Numbered from the stretch's first letter, positions 1 to 10,831 are shown. The stretch is 64,000 bases of DNA from Cycas panzhihuaensis (GCA_023213395.1 CM041465.1:207583741-207647740), one strand, 5' to 3'. The notes: generated by a model from the sequence alone, not told the origin. A program made the numbers and translations.

Positions 1-1465
1 CCATGGATGAAGAAATCCATTCTATTGAAAAGAATGGAACTTGGAATTTGGTAGAATTGCCTAAACACAAACAGGCAATCAGTTGCAAATAGGTCTACAA
101 GACCAAATTCCATTTTGATGGTTCACTTAAAAGGCAGAAAGCACGCCTTGTCGCAAAAGGATTTAAACAAAAAGAAGGCATAGATTATGAAGAAACTTTT
201 GCACCAGTGGCGAACATGAATACCATCAGGCTTCTCTTGGCCTTAGCTGCTCAATGCAAATGGCCTGTTTACCAGAGGGACGTGAAGAGCGCCTTTCTTA
301 ATGGCGATCTTCAGGAGAGGTATATTTGGAGCAACCTCCCGGTTACAAAGTACAAGGCAAGGAGCATCTTGTATATCGCCTAAAAAAGGCGTTATATGGC
401 TTGAAGCAAGCTCCAAGGGCATGGTACTCGAAGATCGATGACTACTTCTTGAGACATGGGTTTCATCGATCTACTTCAAATCCTAATCTGTATATTAAAC
501 ATGAAAAGAACCATGTAATTTTTGTTGCCTTGTATGTTGATGACTTAGTGATCATTGGGAGTGACACTAAGATGATTCATATTCTCCAAGACGACTTGAA
601 GAGAAGTTTCGAGATGACAGATCTTGGACTTCTCCATTACTTTTTAGGCTTTGAGATATGGCAACAGCCAGGCTATATCTTCATCTCCCAAGCGAAATAT
701 TCTTGGGACATTTTGCAGCAGTTCAGGATGCATGACTGCAAATCAACACCTACACCTATGGAGAATGGATCCAAGCTTACTCTCAATGAGGAAGCTGCAC
801 CGGCAGATCCCACACTTTTCCAGCAGTTGATTGGGAGTCTCATTTATCTCACCAACACTTGACCGGATATTTCATTTGCTATTGGGATTTGCTCACATTA
901 CATGTCTCAACCCAATCGACATAATCGAATGCAGCCAAACGCATACTTAAGTACATCAAAGGCACATTGCAGCATGGCCTTGAATATGCACATAATGAGA
1001 ACTTCACTCTGGAAGGGTTCTCGATTCGATTGCAAAGTTGCCAAGATAGCGTAAGATCAACCCTGGATACTGCTTTTTCCCTTGGTTTAGCAGCTTGTTT
1101 CGTGGAGTTGCAAGAAGCAACCCATGTTACCTTGTCCTCCACCGGCAGAGTACAAAGTCGCACAGCAGCTTGTGAGGTTATCCGCTACGACGGATTCTTG
1201 GGGAACTTGACTTGAGCAGGTCACCCCACCGTGATATATTGCGACAATCAAAGTGTGCTCAAGTTAGCTAAGAATCCTTTTCATGCGCAGACAAAACACC
1301 TCGAGGTTCACCATCACTTCATCGAGAGCATGTGCGTAATGGTGATATAACCTCCAAGACAGACCTCTAAGAAGCGGGGCATGAGACATCTTTACCAAGC
1401 CTCTTGGTAGAGAAAAGTTTGTAAAATTCAGAGATGGTCTTGGTGTCCGACTTAACATTGTAAAT
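1..1465 (+). pseudogene. Copia element A: RT-RNase H part of pol, cut by window edge
   Basis: This is the 3' part of a Ty1/copia polyprotein: reverse transcriptase, which copies element RNA into cDNA, followed by RNase H. Motifs in order are DYEETFAPVA, SAFLNGDL, ALYGLKQAPRAWYSKID, LYVDDLVII (catalytic YVDD at about 533-544) and LGLLHYFLG. One stretch stays open from 326 to 862. It is clearly dead: a TAG at 90-92 replaces the Trp expected after CK, there is a frameshift near 318, a TGA ends the open stretch at 860-862, and the RNase H half is scattered over several frames with only a DIFTKPLG remnant near 1385-1410. The 5' part (gag, protease, integrase) would lie left of the window. A 3' LTR follows at once. 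The family matches elements C and D by RT and LTR similarity. Confidence 0.93.
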
Positions 1466-1474
1466 GTGAGGGGG

Positions 1475-2021
1475 TGTTAAACCTTATGTTTACATGTTAA
1501 GATAATGTACTTTTATTTTAATGTAATATGTGTACTTTTTACTTTAGGGGTGACTTATCACTTAAGTGATAAAGTGTACACCCACATTCTTTCTAGTGAC
1601 ACAACGTTGTCACTAAAGGGTTAAATGGACCCTTACGCATTTTTGCTCACATGAGAGCCCAAAAGGACACATGTCCTACATGCAAGGCATGTATCTTGGA
1701 TGTTTGACACTTGTCAAACATCCAAGGCCTTAGGTCTCTCATTTCACTCTATATAATGAGACCTCTCCTCATTGTCTTAGAAGAGAGTTGAGTCAGATTG
1801 TTATGTCGGTTTGCTAATCAAACTGTTCATTCTTTGGAGATTGGACCAATTCCAACTCCACATATTGAGTATCATTTTCTCTTGCTCCTTCATTCATGTT
1901 TTGTCTCTTTGCTTTCTCTTTACCTTGAGATTATTATACTTGTTTGTATTTCTGCAACTAGAACTAGAGTGATCCTAGTTTCTAGATCTAGGGACTGTTG
2001 AGGCCATCTAGCCTCTTTTCA
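1475..2021 (+). repeat. 3' LTR of copia element A
   Basis: The LTR starts TGTTAAACC directly after the purine tract GAGGGGG and ends ...TTTTCA. A TATATAA promoter-like box lies at 1750-1756. A near-palindrome (TTTGACACTTGTCAAA) lies about 45 bp upstream of it. The same LTR family occurs on the minus strand at 34400-34844 and 54028-54557 and as a fragment at 44872-45035, sharing the start TGTTAGACC/TGTTAAACC, the block around CCCACATTCTTTCTAGT and a related end. The length (547 bp) is close to the 530 bp of the copy in D. The 3' boundary is inferred from alignment with C and D and from resumption of element J coding sequence at 2022. Confidence 0.85.
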
Positions 2022-2815
2022 CAAAATATACTTGGGAAATTCTAAAGAAATTCATAATGGAAGATTATAAACTTGCACTTGTCCCCACGGAGATAGGTTC
2101 TAGATTAACAACAGAAAATGGTGGAGCAAACACTAATTCTACACTGTACAAACAACTAGTGGGAAGTTCAATATACCTAATCACTACTAAACCTAATGTA
2201 TCTTATGCAGTTGGAATAGTGTCCAAGTTTATGACATCGCTAAAATGGAGTCATTGGAAAACTACAAAATGAATTCTTAAATATTTGAAAGGAACAATGC
2301 ATTATGGACTTAGATTCTAGCATAACAATAATTTCAAGTTGACAGGATTCACAGATTCTGATTGGGTTGGATGTGCAAATAGTAGAAGGTCAACTTCTAA
2401 GTATTGTTTCAGTATGGGTTCAACTATAGTTACATGAAATAGCAAAGGTATGGGTTGCTTAATCCTCTACTGAAGTAGAATATACAAGGTTGCAATTACA
2501 ATGGCTACAAAAGCCATTTGGTTACATCAGATTTTGGAGGACATGGGACTACAACAATCAGAATCAACCATTTTGTATTGTGATAATTAGAGTGCTTTCA
2601 AGATTGCTAAAAATCTTGTGTTCCACACTTGCACCAAATATATCGAGATGCACAATCACTTTATTCAGGAGTTGATTCAGAAAGGTGTGATAGAAATGGT
2701 GTATAGACCTACAAAAGTATAGTTTGCTAACATCTTCACCAAATTTTTGGCATGTGATAGATTCCAAACTCTTGGGAATGGTTTAGGTGTCAAGAGAAAC
2801 AAAATAAACATTAAG
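2022..2815 (+). pseudogene. Copia element J: RT tail and RNase H fragment
   Basis: Coding sequence of a second plus-strand copia resumes immediately after the A LTR with YTWEILKKFIMEDYK, the motif after the RT palm, then LYKQLVGSSIYLITT and the RNase H core TDSDWVGCANSRRSTS, ending in a decayed IFTK motif near 2735. Several stops interrupt it (after 2270, near 2320, 2435 and 2470). Because J starts exactly where the A LTR ends and is cut in the middle of RT, A was evidently inserted into J; the rest of J's pol should lie left of the window. A purine tract (ATTAAGGGGTAG) and an LTR follow. Confidence 0.88.
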
Positions 2816-2821
2816 GGGTAG

Positions 2822-3177
2822 TGTTAGATATTACTATTTATTTTGAGGTTCATAACCTTAAATTATGGACCTCCCCTTTAATTTTTGTATTATATTAATT
2901 TAGAATTATTTTATATTTTGTGAAGTGATGAGTGGGGATTACAACTCTCACCTCATGTGTCAAGACATATAAGATTATTATCATTTTCATTATTGTATAT
3001 AGTATGTGTAGGACATTTGTAATAGGCAATGAGTGATAAGTAAGAATTATTGAGTCACTTGTGTAATGTGAGACATTTATTGGATAGAGATTTTATCAAA
3101 GTTTTTAGAATCAATTTCTAATATTTTAATAGTTAATCCTATTAATTATTGCCTCCATTGCATGCCTCACTGCAACA
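2822..3177 (+). repeat. 3' LTR of copia element J
   Basis: It begins TGTTAGATATT just after the purine tract AAGGGGTAG and ends ...CTGCAACA. Its first 70 bp resemble the LTR at 7041-7352 (shared GGTTCATAAC...TTATG.(A/G)CCTCC block), so J and K belong to one LTR family or to related families. The end is set by the CA dinucleotide and loss of LTR character, so it may be off by some bases. Confidence 0.75.
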
Positions 3178-3245
3178 TTGGGAACCCTACAAGTATCTAG
3201 AAATCTTCTTTGCAATTTTCCAACAACACTACTTTGACTTTGACA

Positions 3246-4150
3246 TGAACCTCAAAACCATCTCGACTACAAAAGTGATACTCGATCTAGTTGTAGTCAG
3301 GTAAACAAGACTCCAACGAATTGCTTGTACAATGTGCTATATACTTGGTTTTCATCATCTTGAAATACCTAGTTTTCATCATCCAAAGTTGTTAGGTTTA
3401 TTTCCATTTCCATGGGGGTTGGAATAGGTTTACAATCCTCCATTTTGAATTTTTTTTAAAAAATCCATGTGTACTTAGCCTATAAAATAAAGATCTTCCT
3501 AGGCTTCTGCCATACCTCTACTCCAACAAAATAGTGTGGTAGTCAATGATCTATCATCTCAAAGGCATTCTTGAGATCATTTTTAAGGTCTTCAACCACT
3601 AAGATATCATTAACTTTGATGACTAAATCATCCACATACAAAATTACAAAAGTTATTGATCTCCCTTCCTAAACTTTGATGTATAGGTTTGGATCAACTA
3701 TTAATCTTCCAAACTCATTCTTGAGAAAACACCTGTTGATCTTAGAATACCAAGCCCTTGAAACTTGCTTTAAACAAAGGTTTTTTCTGACAACACATAA
3801 GGCGTTCCTTACCCTTTGCAACACACCTAGGTGGTTGCTCCATATTGATTTCTTCTATAAGATCTCCGTTGCGAAAAAATACTTTCTTTTGCTCGTGAGT
3901 CTATGGGTGTCGAAGTGTTTCCTCTACTTGAACTTTACCTTGTTTCTACCTCTCGAAAGCTATGATATAAGCATATGAAAACTGGTACCACTTGTTGAGT
4001 ATGAAAGCTTCTCTAGTCTAATTAACAAACCAATCATGAACTCTTTCGTCTAGTAACATTTCTAAGACTAGTCCATACTCTTCAATTTCTGTATCGAACA
4101 TGAATTTATGAATGATCTTGATGGTTTCTAGCCATTTTTTCACGTCATTG
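3246..4150 (-). pseudogene. Copia element G: reverse transcriptase fragment
   Basis: Read leftwards on the minus strand this gives GLKQVSRAWYSKINR, DPNLYIKV, VILYVDDLVI (catalytic YVDD intact) and MEDCKPIPTPMEMEIN, which is the centre and C-terminal part of a copia RT. The upstream RT part (3900-4150) is barely legible. Stops and frameshifts are frequent and no long open stretch remains. Near 3325-3375 a short coding segment (DDEN-QV) is duplicated in tandem. The matching protease and integrase of G lie at 5650-7040 in the same orientation, separated by a non-coding block. RNase H and the 3' LTR of G were not found; the G sequence simply stops near 3246, close to the J LTR. Confidence 0.82.
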
Positions 4151-4379
4151 TATTCCTCCAGATTAAAAAAAAAATTTATCTCTATTTTTTTCTATCAATG
4201 AAAGTTGTACTTCAATGATTAAAATCTATATCATTTGCTGGTCAAAATTATCACATATGACCACTTGTAATGATCGTCTCTAAACCAGGATTCCAACAGT
4301 TTATACGACACCTCAATCTGATACTTGTAACCCAAGTTATGGACGAAAATGTCTAGGTATCCCTTTCTTAAAAATAAAG

Positions 4380-4930
4380 CAAAAATGATCTAACTTTTTC
4401 TTCATTGACCCAAGTTGAGTGATTCCTTTTCCTGAATGAAAAGAACTTCAAAACATCTTCAATGGGCCATTTTGAGGTGATTTGGAGCTTTGTAGCTCCT
4501 ATAATGGCCCTCACAAGTTGGATAAAAAATCTAAATTTTAGGGCAACAATAGTACTCTCCACTAAAATAGCAATAACTTTTGAACTAGATCTCCAATTTG
4601 AAATAATTTTTTAGAAGTAATCTATGCTTCAAGCCACATCAATTCAAAAAAAATTGAGGTCATTTAGATACATGTAACAATAGTTATGGCCCTTTTTATG
4701 TGGATCGTAATTAGGGTTTCTAGGGACTACAACAGTACCTGTTACTAAAATGCTGATAACTTTTTACTCCAATATCCAATGGATTTGAAACCACTTTCAA
4801 CAAAAACTAGACACCAAGACACACAAATTCGAAAAAATTTTGAGGAAAGTAGACACCAAGACACACAAATTCGAAAAACAATTGAGGTCAATCGAACATT
4901 TGTAACAAAAGTTATAAACATTTGAAGTTA
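4380..4930. repeat. Three degenerate tandem units of about 180 bp
   Basis: Units begin near 4384, 4564 and 4744 with an AAAATG/AG.T.ATAACTTTT block, followed by CCAATTTG-like and TTGAGGTCAT/TTGAGGTGAT blocks. The distance between the second and third 'actaaaat' starts is 183 bp. The third unit also contains a 29-bp direct duplication (TAGACACCAAGACACACAAA...). They are non-coding, in the block that separates the RT and integrase parts of element G, and may be LTR or leader sequence of an insertion in G. Confidence 0.6.
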
Positions 4931-5649
4931 CGATAATAGATTTTTAGACCCTAAAAATAGTGATGCACAATACGCTGAAATTAAATTTCCTGTAATTTTC
5001 ACAATTTCACTCCAAAACCTATAATATAACCACCCAAAATTTGTAGAATAGGCCTGGTCAACTCAAATTTGTGGTTATTTTTCCCACATTCTTCCATTTA
5101 TATTGCTAAAAATAAAGCTATAATACTAATTGTAGTGGGCCTAATTCTCGAACAATAAATAGAAATAGTATTTTCAGCCGATAACAGTAATATCCACATA
5201 TATTCATAGTAGATATCATACATTTACAACAATAAATCCTCATAAAGTATCACTCAGTAATCATAGTTCATCTATCCATGCCGTATAATATCCATACATT
5301 GATAAATAACAACAGAAATTGAAGTAATAAATAATAATATCATAATAACAAAACCTAGTGCAATATCCAACAAATGTCCCTCTTCAAGGTGAGAGTAGTC
5401 CTTCAATTTGGCACGAATGTGCCCTAATGGCACAAGGCCATCATCCTAAGTACAATAAATTCTCCAAGAATGTTTTACAAATAATCAAGCCTTTCTATTT
5501 ATAGCCTTTGTTTTCTCTCTCAAAAACCAACTCCTAATTCTCTTTCTAAAACTCTGACTTCATAATAAAATATATTAAATGATTCATTCTTTAATCTTCC
5601 TAGAAACTGACTTCTTAATAATAATTTCATCTATAGAAAATCGATTTCT
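4931..5649. other. Non-coding block inside element G, LTR-like on the minus strand
   Basis: No coding similarity is seen in either strand. The sequence is AT-rich with a minus-strand TATA-box-like CTATAAATAGAAAGG near 5495-5512 and pyrimidine-rich tracts, as in retrotransposon LTRs or leaders. No second copy or clean boundary was found, so the insertion that it may represent cannot be delimited. Confidence 0.4.
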
Positions 5650-7040
5650 TCCTTATATTACGAATGCTACAGAGCCTATAACTATTTCCCTATCATCTTT
5701 TTCGAAGATGACATATTCAGTCATATGAAGCCTTTTGGTTTTCAACTCAGATACCCAATGTGCTTTGCATTTTTCATTGTATCCAACTAAGATACACTTG
5801 GGAACTTTTATCATCAAATTTTTTTCCGTCCTCTTTTAATATGTGCATGTATGCAATGTAGTGAAGATCCTCAAATAGCTCATTGTAGGCTTTGTGCTTG
5901 ACCAAGCTTCTTCTAATGTCATGTTCGAGACAACTTTGGTGGAACTTTGATTCATCAAATAAATTATTGCACACACAACTTTTGCCTAAAAGGGTTATGG
6001 GAGATCTCTACCCTTTATCATAGACCTGAATTTTTCCACCAAAGTCCTACTTATCCTCTTCACAACTCCATTCTGTTGAGGCATGTATGTTGTAGTTAGT
6101 TGTTTGTTGATTCCTTAGTTCTTATAATATTGTACAAATGCTTTGGAGGTGGCATTCACCCTCATTATTTGATCTAAAGATTTTTAACCTTTGACTACTC
6201 TCATTCTCCATTAGTCCTTTGCACTCCTTGAAAATGTCGAAAGTCTAAGATTTCTCATTTATGGCATAGACCCAAACTTTTCTAGAAAAATCATCAATGA
6301 AGGTCAAGAAATATCTTCCACCTCCAATTGAAGTCATCGGCCTTGGACCACATGCTTGAGTGGACAAGGTTTAGTTTCTCCTTCACTCTCCAAGCTTTGC
6401 TTTCTCAAACTTCTCCCAATGTTGTTTTCCCATGATGTAGGGTTCACATAGGCTATTTCTCGGTTTGACTTTAATAAGACCGTGAACCATGCTTATCTAT
6501 GCATTAAATGAAGACAAGAGTAGTGTAAATGTCTCATTTGTTCATTCCATAACTGATTTTTGAAGTTTACATTTGCAGTGAAGGATCTCTGGTTCACAAA
6601 TTTACCTTTGAGACTGTAAAAACCATCATCTATAATTCATATAGCAACAATTTTTTTATCACCATCTCCAATGATACATTTACCATTCTCAAAAAGGGCA
6701 CTAATTTTGTTGTCTACAATCTCATTAACAAATATCAGATTTTTCTTCAACCCAAGAACAAACAAAACATTGCCGATGTAATACTCTTCTCCATCCAATG
6801 TGATGATAGGAACCTCTCCTATACCTTCTGCCTTTAACTCTTTGTCATCACCTGGTATCATTGTCTAACCAGTTGCCTCCCATGTGTCTAAACTGCTCTA
6901 ATTTACTTGTCATTTGTCTAGAAGCACCTGGATCTATGAACCACACATCATTTAATCCATGGCCATTCTAAGATGCCGCAATAAAGAGTTTTCTTTTCTT
7001 GTTACCTCTGTCAAAAGAATGACCAAAAAAATGTCTGGAT
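5650..7040 (-). pseudogene. Copia element G: protease and integrase fragments
   Basis: From right to left on the minus strand: an aspartic-protease-like WFIDPGAS near 6950 (canonical DSGAS, with Gly position shifted to Pro), a pre-integrase segment open at 6637-6861 (VLFVLGLKKNLIFV), integrase pieces RYFLTFIDDFSRKVWV near 6280-6310, FRSNNEGEC near 6190, QQNGVVKRISRT near 6075, and the C-terminal KFDDKSSQVYLSWIQ at 5774-5830. In the catalytic DDE triad the second Asp reads Asn (SDN to SNN), the Glu reads Lys (VER to VKR), and the first is lost at a frameshift near 6350. So this integrase could not act. On its right it is cut by the LTR of element K, preceded by the bases TGGAT. Confidence 0.85.
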
Positions 7041-7352
7041 TGTTGAAGAAATTAATGTTTTACTAGGTTCATAACTTTGAGTTATGAGCCTCCTCTCCTT
7101 TTTGAATTGTACTTAAATATTTATTATTATTATAATTAATATGGGAATGGTGAGTTGTTGGGGGTTATTCAACATTCCACACTAGTGTCAAATTGGGAGA
7201 TTATAAATATTCCTTGTGTAATTGTTTATATGCACGTTGATTATGCATTGAGAAATTAATGAAAATGAGATGAGTTAATATGCTCTAGAAATTATTTTTC
7301 TGGGTATTATTGTCTATCCATTTTCACTTAAATCTTAGTTTGTATGTCAACA
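7041..7352 (+). repeat. LTR of element K (5' LTR, or solo LTR)
   Basis: It starts TGTTGAAG and ends GTCAACA and resembles the LTR of J over its first part. Removing element H with one of its AACAT target copies joins this LTR directly to TGGTATAAGGGT at 10832-10843, which matches 9 of 12 bases of the tRNA-iMet primer site. It is therefore best read as a 5' LTR in plus orientation followed by its PBS. A solo LTR with target duplication TGGAT/TGGTA is the alternative. Confidence 0.7.
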
Positions 7353-7353
7353 T

Positions 7354-7588
7354 TGTTACAAACCTTCTCTGTAACTTAAGAAGACAGTTGATATTATACA
7401 AGTGCACTTGAAATATTAAATAGTCAAAATAGACATCATAAGTTGATTGATAAATAAGTGATGATAAATGTTATAATTGGATGCATATTTATATGCATAG
7501 AATAGAGTTCTTTCATAGATGGGTGCAACCATTTGATGAGGCCCTTGATAATAATTGGTTAATTATTTCTTTAGGGTGGTTCATTACA
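7354..7588 (-). repeat. 3' LTR of element H
   Basis: 235 bp, starting TGTTACAAACC and ending GGTTCATTACA on the plus strand (TGTAATG... on the element strand). It contains the self-complementary stretch GCATATTTATATGC, which is also present in the other copy. Confidence 0.92.
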
Positions 7589-7600
7589 AGACCCCTTCTT
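7589..7600 (-). other. Polypurine tract of element H
   Basis: On the element strand this reads AAGAAGGGGTCT immediately before the 3' LTR start TGTAATG. A purine tract at this place primes plus-strand DNA synthesis in LTR retrotransposons. Confidence 0.75.
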
Positions 7601-7898
7601 GGAATGTTTTGTCATCGAAACATAATTGAGATAACGATTGGTTCGATGTTGCCTCTTGCTAATAAAAGGATATCATAATCATCTGACATATGTCGTCGAG
7701 TTGTAATTTAAACAATAACGAATATGAATACAAGGGCAAGCTTGAATAAGTTGATGCGATTGTGGATCAGTTAGAATTCTTTGATAGATGCAGACTACAA
7801 AAATGTTGAATTTCTATATGCCCTTGTCTACAAGTTGAAGGTTGCTGCCAAGAAATCTTCCATTCAATTTTGACTTCAATCTATCCATAGACGTAGTA

Positions 7899-8538
7899 TT
7901 ATCTTAGAATATATGATTTTATACCAATGCTTGGGATCTTCTCAAATTCATTAGGAGATGAAATAATTATTGTTGACACTGGGGAATCCTTCGATATATA
8001 TGATGTAAATATTTGGCTCATATTATTTGCTTGATTAGGAGGTGAACTTGTTAGTGTCAGTATTAGTAACTTTTGTTCAGATTGATCAATAGATATTATT
8101 GGCATTGGTTGGTTCTTCTCAAATTGATCAAGTAACGTGGATGTCATCACTAATATTATCAACTTTTCTAACATATACTTGATATATTCTTTTGGGAATA
8201 ACATTAAATTTTTGTCCTTGTTAGCTATCAATGGTTTATCCTTATTTTTTTGTTGTGTACTATTTTCTTCTTCTTGGATGCTCAAATTATGTGTTGGGAT
8301 TATGATTTGGTTTGTAAGCCCTTTTTCTTTTTGTATTGCATGATCTTGTAGTCCATTGGTTTTTAGCATAGATGTACCATCTTCGTCTATCTTGTTGACA
8401 TATTTATCTATATGTTCTTCATGATTTTTAGATAATTTTTTTTGATGTAATTCTTGTAATCTTCTTACTTGCTCTTTTAATTTTTTTGTCTAATGCTAAC
8501 AAGTGGGCATCATTGAGGTTTACTAGTGTCAAAGAAAA
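7899..8538 (-). pseudogene. Low-complexity ORF segment downstream of the BRCT fragment in H
   Basis: An open stretch of 156 codons (8369 to 7899) in a different frame from the BRCT ORF to its right; the stretch between is closed by stops. The product is rich in Ser, Asn, Ile and Pro, with segments such as LILTLTSSPPNQANN and no recognisable domain. Since BRCT proteins of this family have long, poorly conserved middle regions, it may be a continuation of the captured gene after a frameshift, but I cannot show homology. It could equally be unrelated filler inside H. Confidence 0.4.
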
Positions 8539-9403
8539 TTATTTATATTCACCTCTACCATCTATGTCTAAAAATTTCTCACTCGTTTTAAGTTTTTCAC
8601 GAGTCTTTGCTTCTATATGTTCTTTGGGTGAAAATTTTATCTTTGACAATTCCTTGTTCGTAAAAATCAATTTGTTTGATGTAAAATATGAAAGGGGTTT
8701 GGAATTTGGAACCACAAGAGGTTCATGTAAACCAGTAGAATAACTGTGTGAGACTTGGTTGTGTGTTGACAACAGAGGTAGACAACTTCTGCTATCTCGA
8801 ACATCCTCTGAATCACTAGCCTTTGCCTCCAAGAGCTTCACTTCCCATCCACTTTTCAAGTTATTTTCTTCGGGAAATAATGTCCAAACCTTTAAACAAT
8901 CTTCAAGACAATGATAGTTGACTAGTTTTAATCTCATTTGTTTAGCAGCCTTGTACTTGTCCCCTTCATACTTGTAACAAATGAGATGTGTTACTTCACT
9001 CGCAGTCAATGGCTTTGTAAACTGTGCTCCCATTGTTTCAACCATTCTCATAATGTCACAACGATCTTGACCTTGATATCCTATTAAGCAAATGCATAAG
9101 GATGCACTATTAGGAATGTCAATCATATCTCTTATAGGTCTGTACTAAATCTTATTAGTATCTGCAAGCATTCCCTTGGTCAAACTATTTGCAACTCATA
9201 AGTGTGTAACCAACAACTTTCCATCCTTTCTGGCCATAACACAAATGGGATCATTATATGTAAGCTAGTACATGAGTACAATTTACATCATATCATCCCA
9301 TGTTGAATGCCCCATTGCACTCAAGTTCTATTGTATATTCATTTTGTGTTGTAGGATCAAATCCTACTAGCACAAATTTTACTCCTTAAAATAATACTCC
9401 CAT
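8539..9403 (-). pseudogene. Captured tandem-BRCT gene fragment (At4g02110-like) inside LTR element H
   Basis: Two consecutive BRCT domains (phosphopeptide-binding modules of nuclear DNA-damage and transcription proteins) read leftwards. First BRCT: GVKFVLVGFDP (from 9385), YDVNCTHVL, YNDPICVMARKDGK, NSLTKGMLADTNKI and YRPIRDM. Second BRCT, in the open stretch 9126-8539: CLIGYQGQDRCDIMRMVE, THLICYKYEGDKYKAAKQM, LVNYHCLEDCLKVW with the conserved Trp, then SGWEVKLLEAKASDSED. Order and spacing match what I know of the N-terminus of plant BRCT proteins like Arabidopsis At4g02110. Possible start ATG at 9403. Stops lie at 9386-9388, 9293-9295, 9265-9267, 9196-9198 and 9145-9147, with a frameshift between about 9268 and 9290, so the copy is dead. 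No intron interrupts the two domains, as expected for capture from spliced mRNA. Confidence 0.88.
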
Positions 9404-10575
9404 TTCCGTATAGAGCTCGTCTTCCCAAAAACTATCATGATATGCATTGACTTAATGAAATATATTGTTGTAGATTTTTATGTTATTGTTACACCTTATA
9501 ATATGTGCAATCGCCTCTGGAGTTTTATTGAATATCCACAAAGAGTTCTTGGTGTTTATTGAATCTAATCATCGTGCTATAGATGGAGTGAAGCTTAGTA
9601 GTGATGTATTATTTGATGGGACGACGACGGTGGATGCATTGTAAGCAACATAGTGGTTGATGCGTGGTTGTTGTTGACTGACAATGTGAATAGTTTGTAA
9701 GGTGCAATGATTGCGTGGCACTCACAATAATTAGCTATTTTCTGAAGCTATCTCATAGTCAGCGTGGAGTATTACTGTCACGATTTAATGTTTTTTTTTT
9801 TTTTCCCACTACGCATAGTGACTTTCCTCAAGTGTTAAAGCAGAGGCAAAGAGTTTAAATAAAGTGTGATAGCATCAGAGATCAAAGTTGATTAATTGGG
9901 GCAATTTACTTAAGCGTTACAACCACAGTTTTAGCGTATGTTAATATGCGATACCAAATATATATGCTACCTTAATGAGCATTTCCATAAATTGCTAGGC
10001 GGATGACAAATAATTGAATTGCTACGAATTGATGAATGCTATACAGACGAACACTATGGACAAACAGACAGAAAGAAATGTCCATCAACAATTGACTGAA
10101 TGGACAACGAACCACAAGGGACGACAGAACAAACGATGGAATAACACTAACTGTAATGGCCGTCGTTGGCAATGTAACAGCACAATTTACTGAGGCAACG
10201 TTTGGCGATTTGCGTGATGAGCTACACAGACAGCTACGACAATGGCAAGATCATAATATTACATTATGAAGCTGTCTATAGATTGCAATGATAAACACGT
10301 AGTAGCTGAGGTGTTATTGCAATTGCAAGTAGTGATCTGCAACTCTGGTTAGATTTTAATCACCATCTATTTTAATGTCGATGTTATGCAGATATATAAG
10401 GCTAGTGCTTTTTTATTTATTATGTTAGGTCTTTAACGATTGCTTAAATGTTAGGTTATTCAACTTAATTCTAGCCTAAGCAAGGATTAGATGTGTATGT
10501 TTTGACAGATTTAATATTCTTGACTCTGAACGAAAGATGACTTGTTATCCACTGCAATTTTCACAAGACAAGAAA
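9404..10575 (-). other. 5' leader of element H, no coding region recognised
   Basis: This lies between the PBS and the BRCT fragment. I see no protein similarity in any frame. It holds a T run near 9791-9805 and several GCGTGG/GTTGTTG stretches on the plus strand. It may include untranslated leader and further captured host sequence, which cannot be told apart by eye. Confidence 0.5.
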
Positions 10576-10590
10576 GGGGCTCTGATACCA
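10576..10590 (-). other. Primer binding site of element H
   Basis: On the element strand this is TGGTATCAGAGCCCC, two bases from the LTR end. It matches the 3' end complement of plant initiator-Met tRNA, the usual minus-strand primer of plant copia elements. Confidence 0.9.
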
Positions 10591-10592
10591 CC

Positions 10593-10827
10593 TGTTACTG
10601 ACCTTCTCTGTAACTTAAGAAGATAGCTGATATTACATAAGTGCACTTGAAATATTGAATTATCAAAATAGGCAACATAAGTTGATTGATAAATAAGTGA
10701 TGATAAATGTTACAATTGGATGCATATTTATATGCATAAAATAGGGTTCTTTCATAGATGGGGACAACCATTCGATGAGACTCTTGATAATAATTGGTTA
10801 ACTATCTCTTTAAGGTGGTTCATAATA
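10593..10827 (-). repeat. 5' LTR of element H
   Basis: 235 bp, starting TGTTACTGACC and ending GGTTCATAATA on the plus strand. It is collinear without gaps with the copy at 7354-7588 and is followed by the AACAT target copy. Confidence 0.92.
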
Positions 10828-10831
10828 AACA

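Larger units (their letters stand above)
7354..10827 (-). mobile_element. Non-autonomous LTR retrotransposon H carrying a BRCT gene fragment
   Basis: A complete LTR element of 3474 bp, read on the minus strand. Both LTRs are 235 bp, start TGTTAC and end in CATTACA or CATAATA, and the flanks carry a perfect 5-bp target duplication AACAT (7349-7353 and 10828-10832). A PBS for tRNA-iMet adjoins the right LTR and a purine tract adjoins the left LTR, so 5' is on the right. The interior has no gag, protease, integrase or RT; instead it holds a decayed plant BRCT-domain gene copy in the same orientation as the element. The LTRs differ at about 24 of 235 positions by hand count (about 10 percent), so it is an old insertion. 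It sits exactly at the LTR/PBS junction of element K. It must have moved with enzymes supplied by another element. Confidence 0.92.

Noticed and set aside
879-1163. 94-codon minus-strand ORF
   Set aside because: It is antisense to the RNase H part of copia element A and has no motif of its own.
4380-4930. CRISPR-like regular repeats
   Set aside because: Units are long, degenerate and without spacers; the sequence is plant nuclear DNA.
7481-7678. 65-codon plus-strand ORF over the H LTR border
   Set aside because: It runs from LTR into interior and has no homologous reading in the other LTR beyond shared LTR bases.
10576-10593. Possible tRNA gene fragment (TGGTATCAGAGC)
   Set aside because: It is a short primer binding site next to an LTR; no cloverleaf can be drawn around it. 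The same applies at 16291, 27556, 52471 and 53474.
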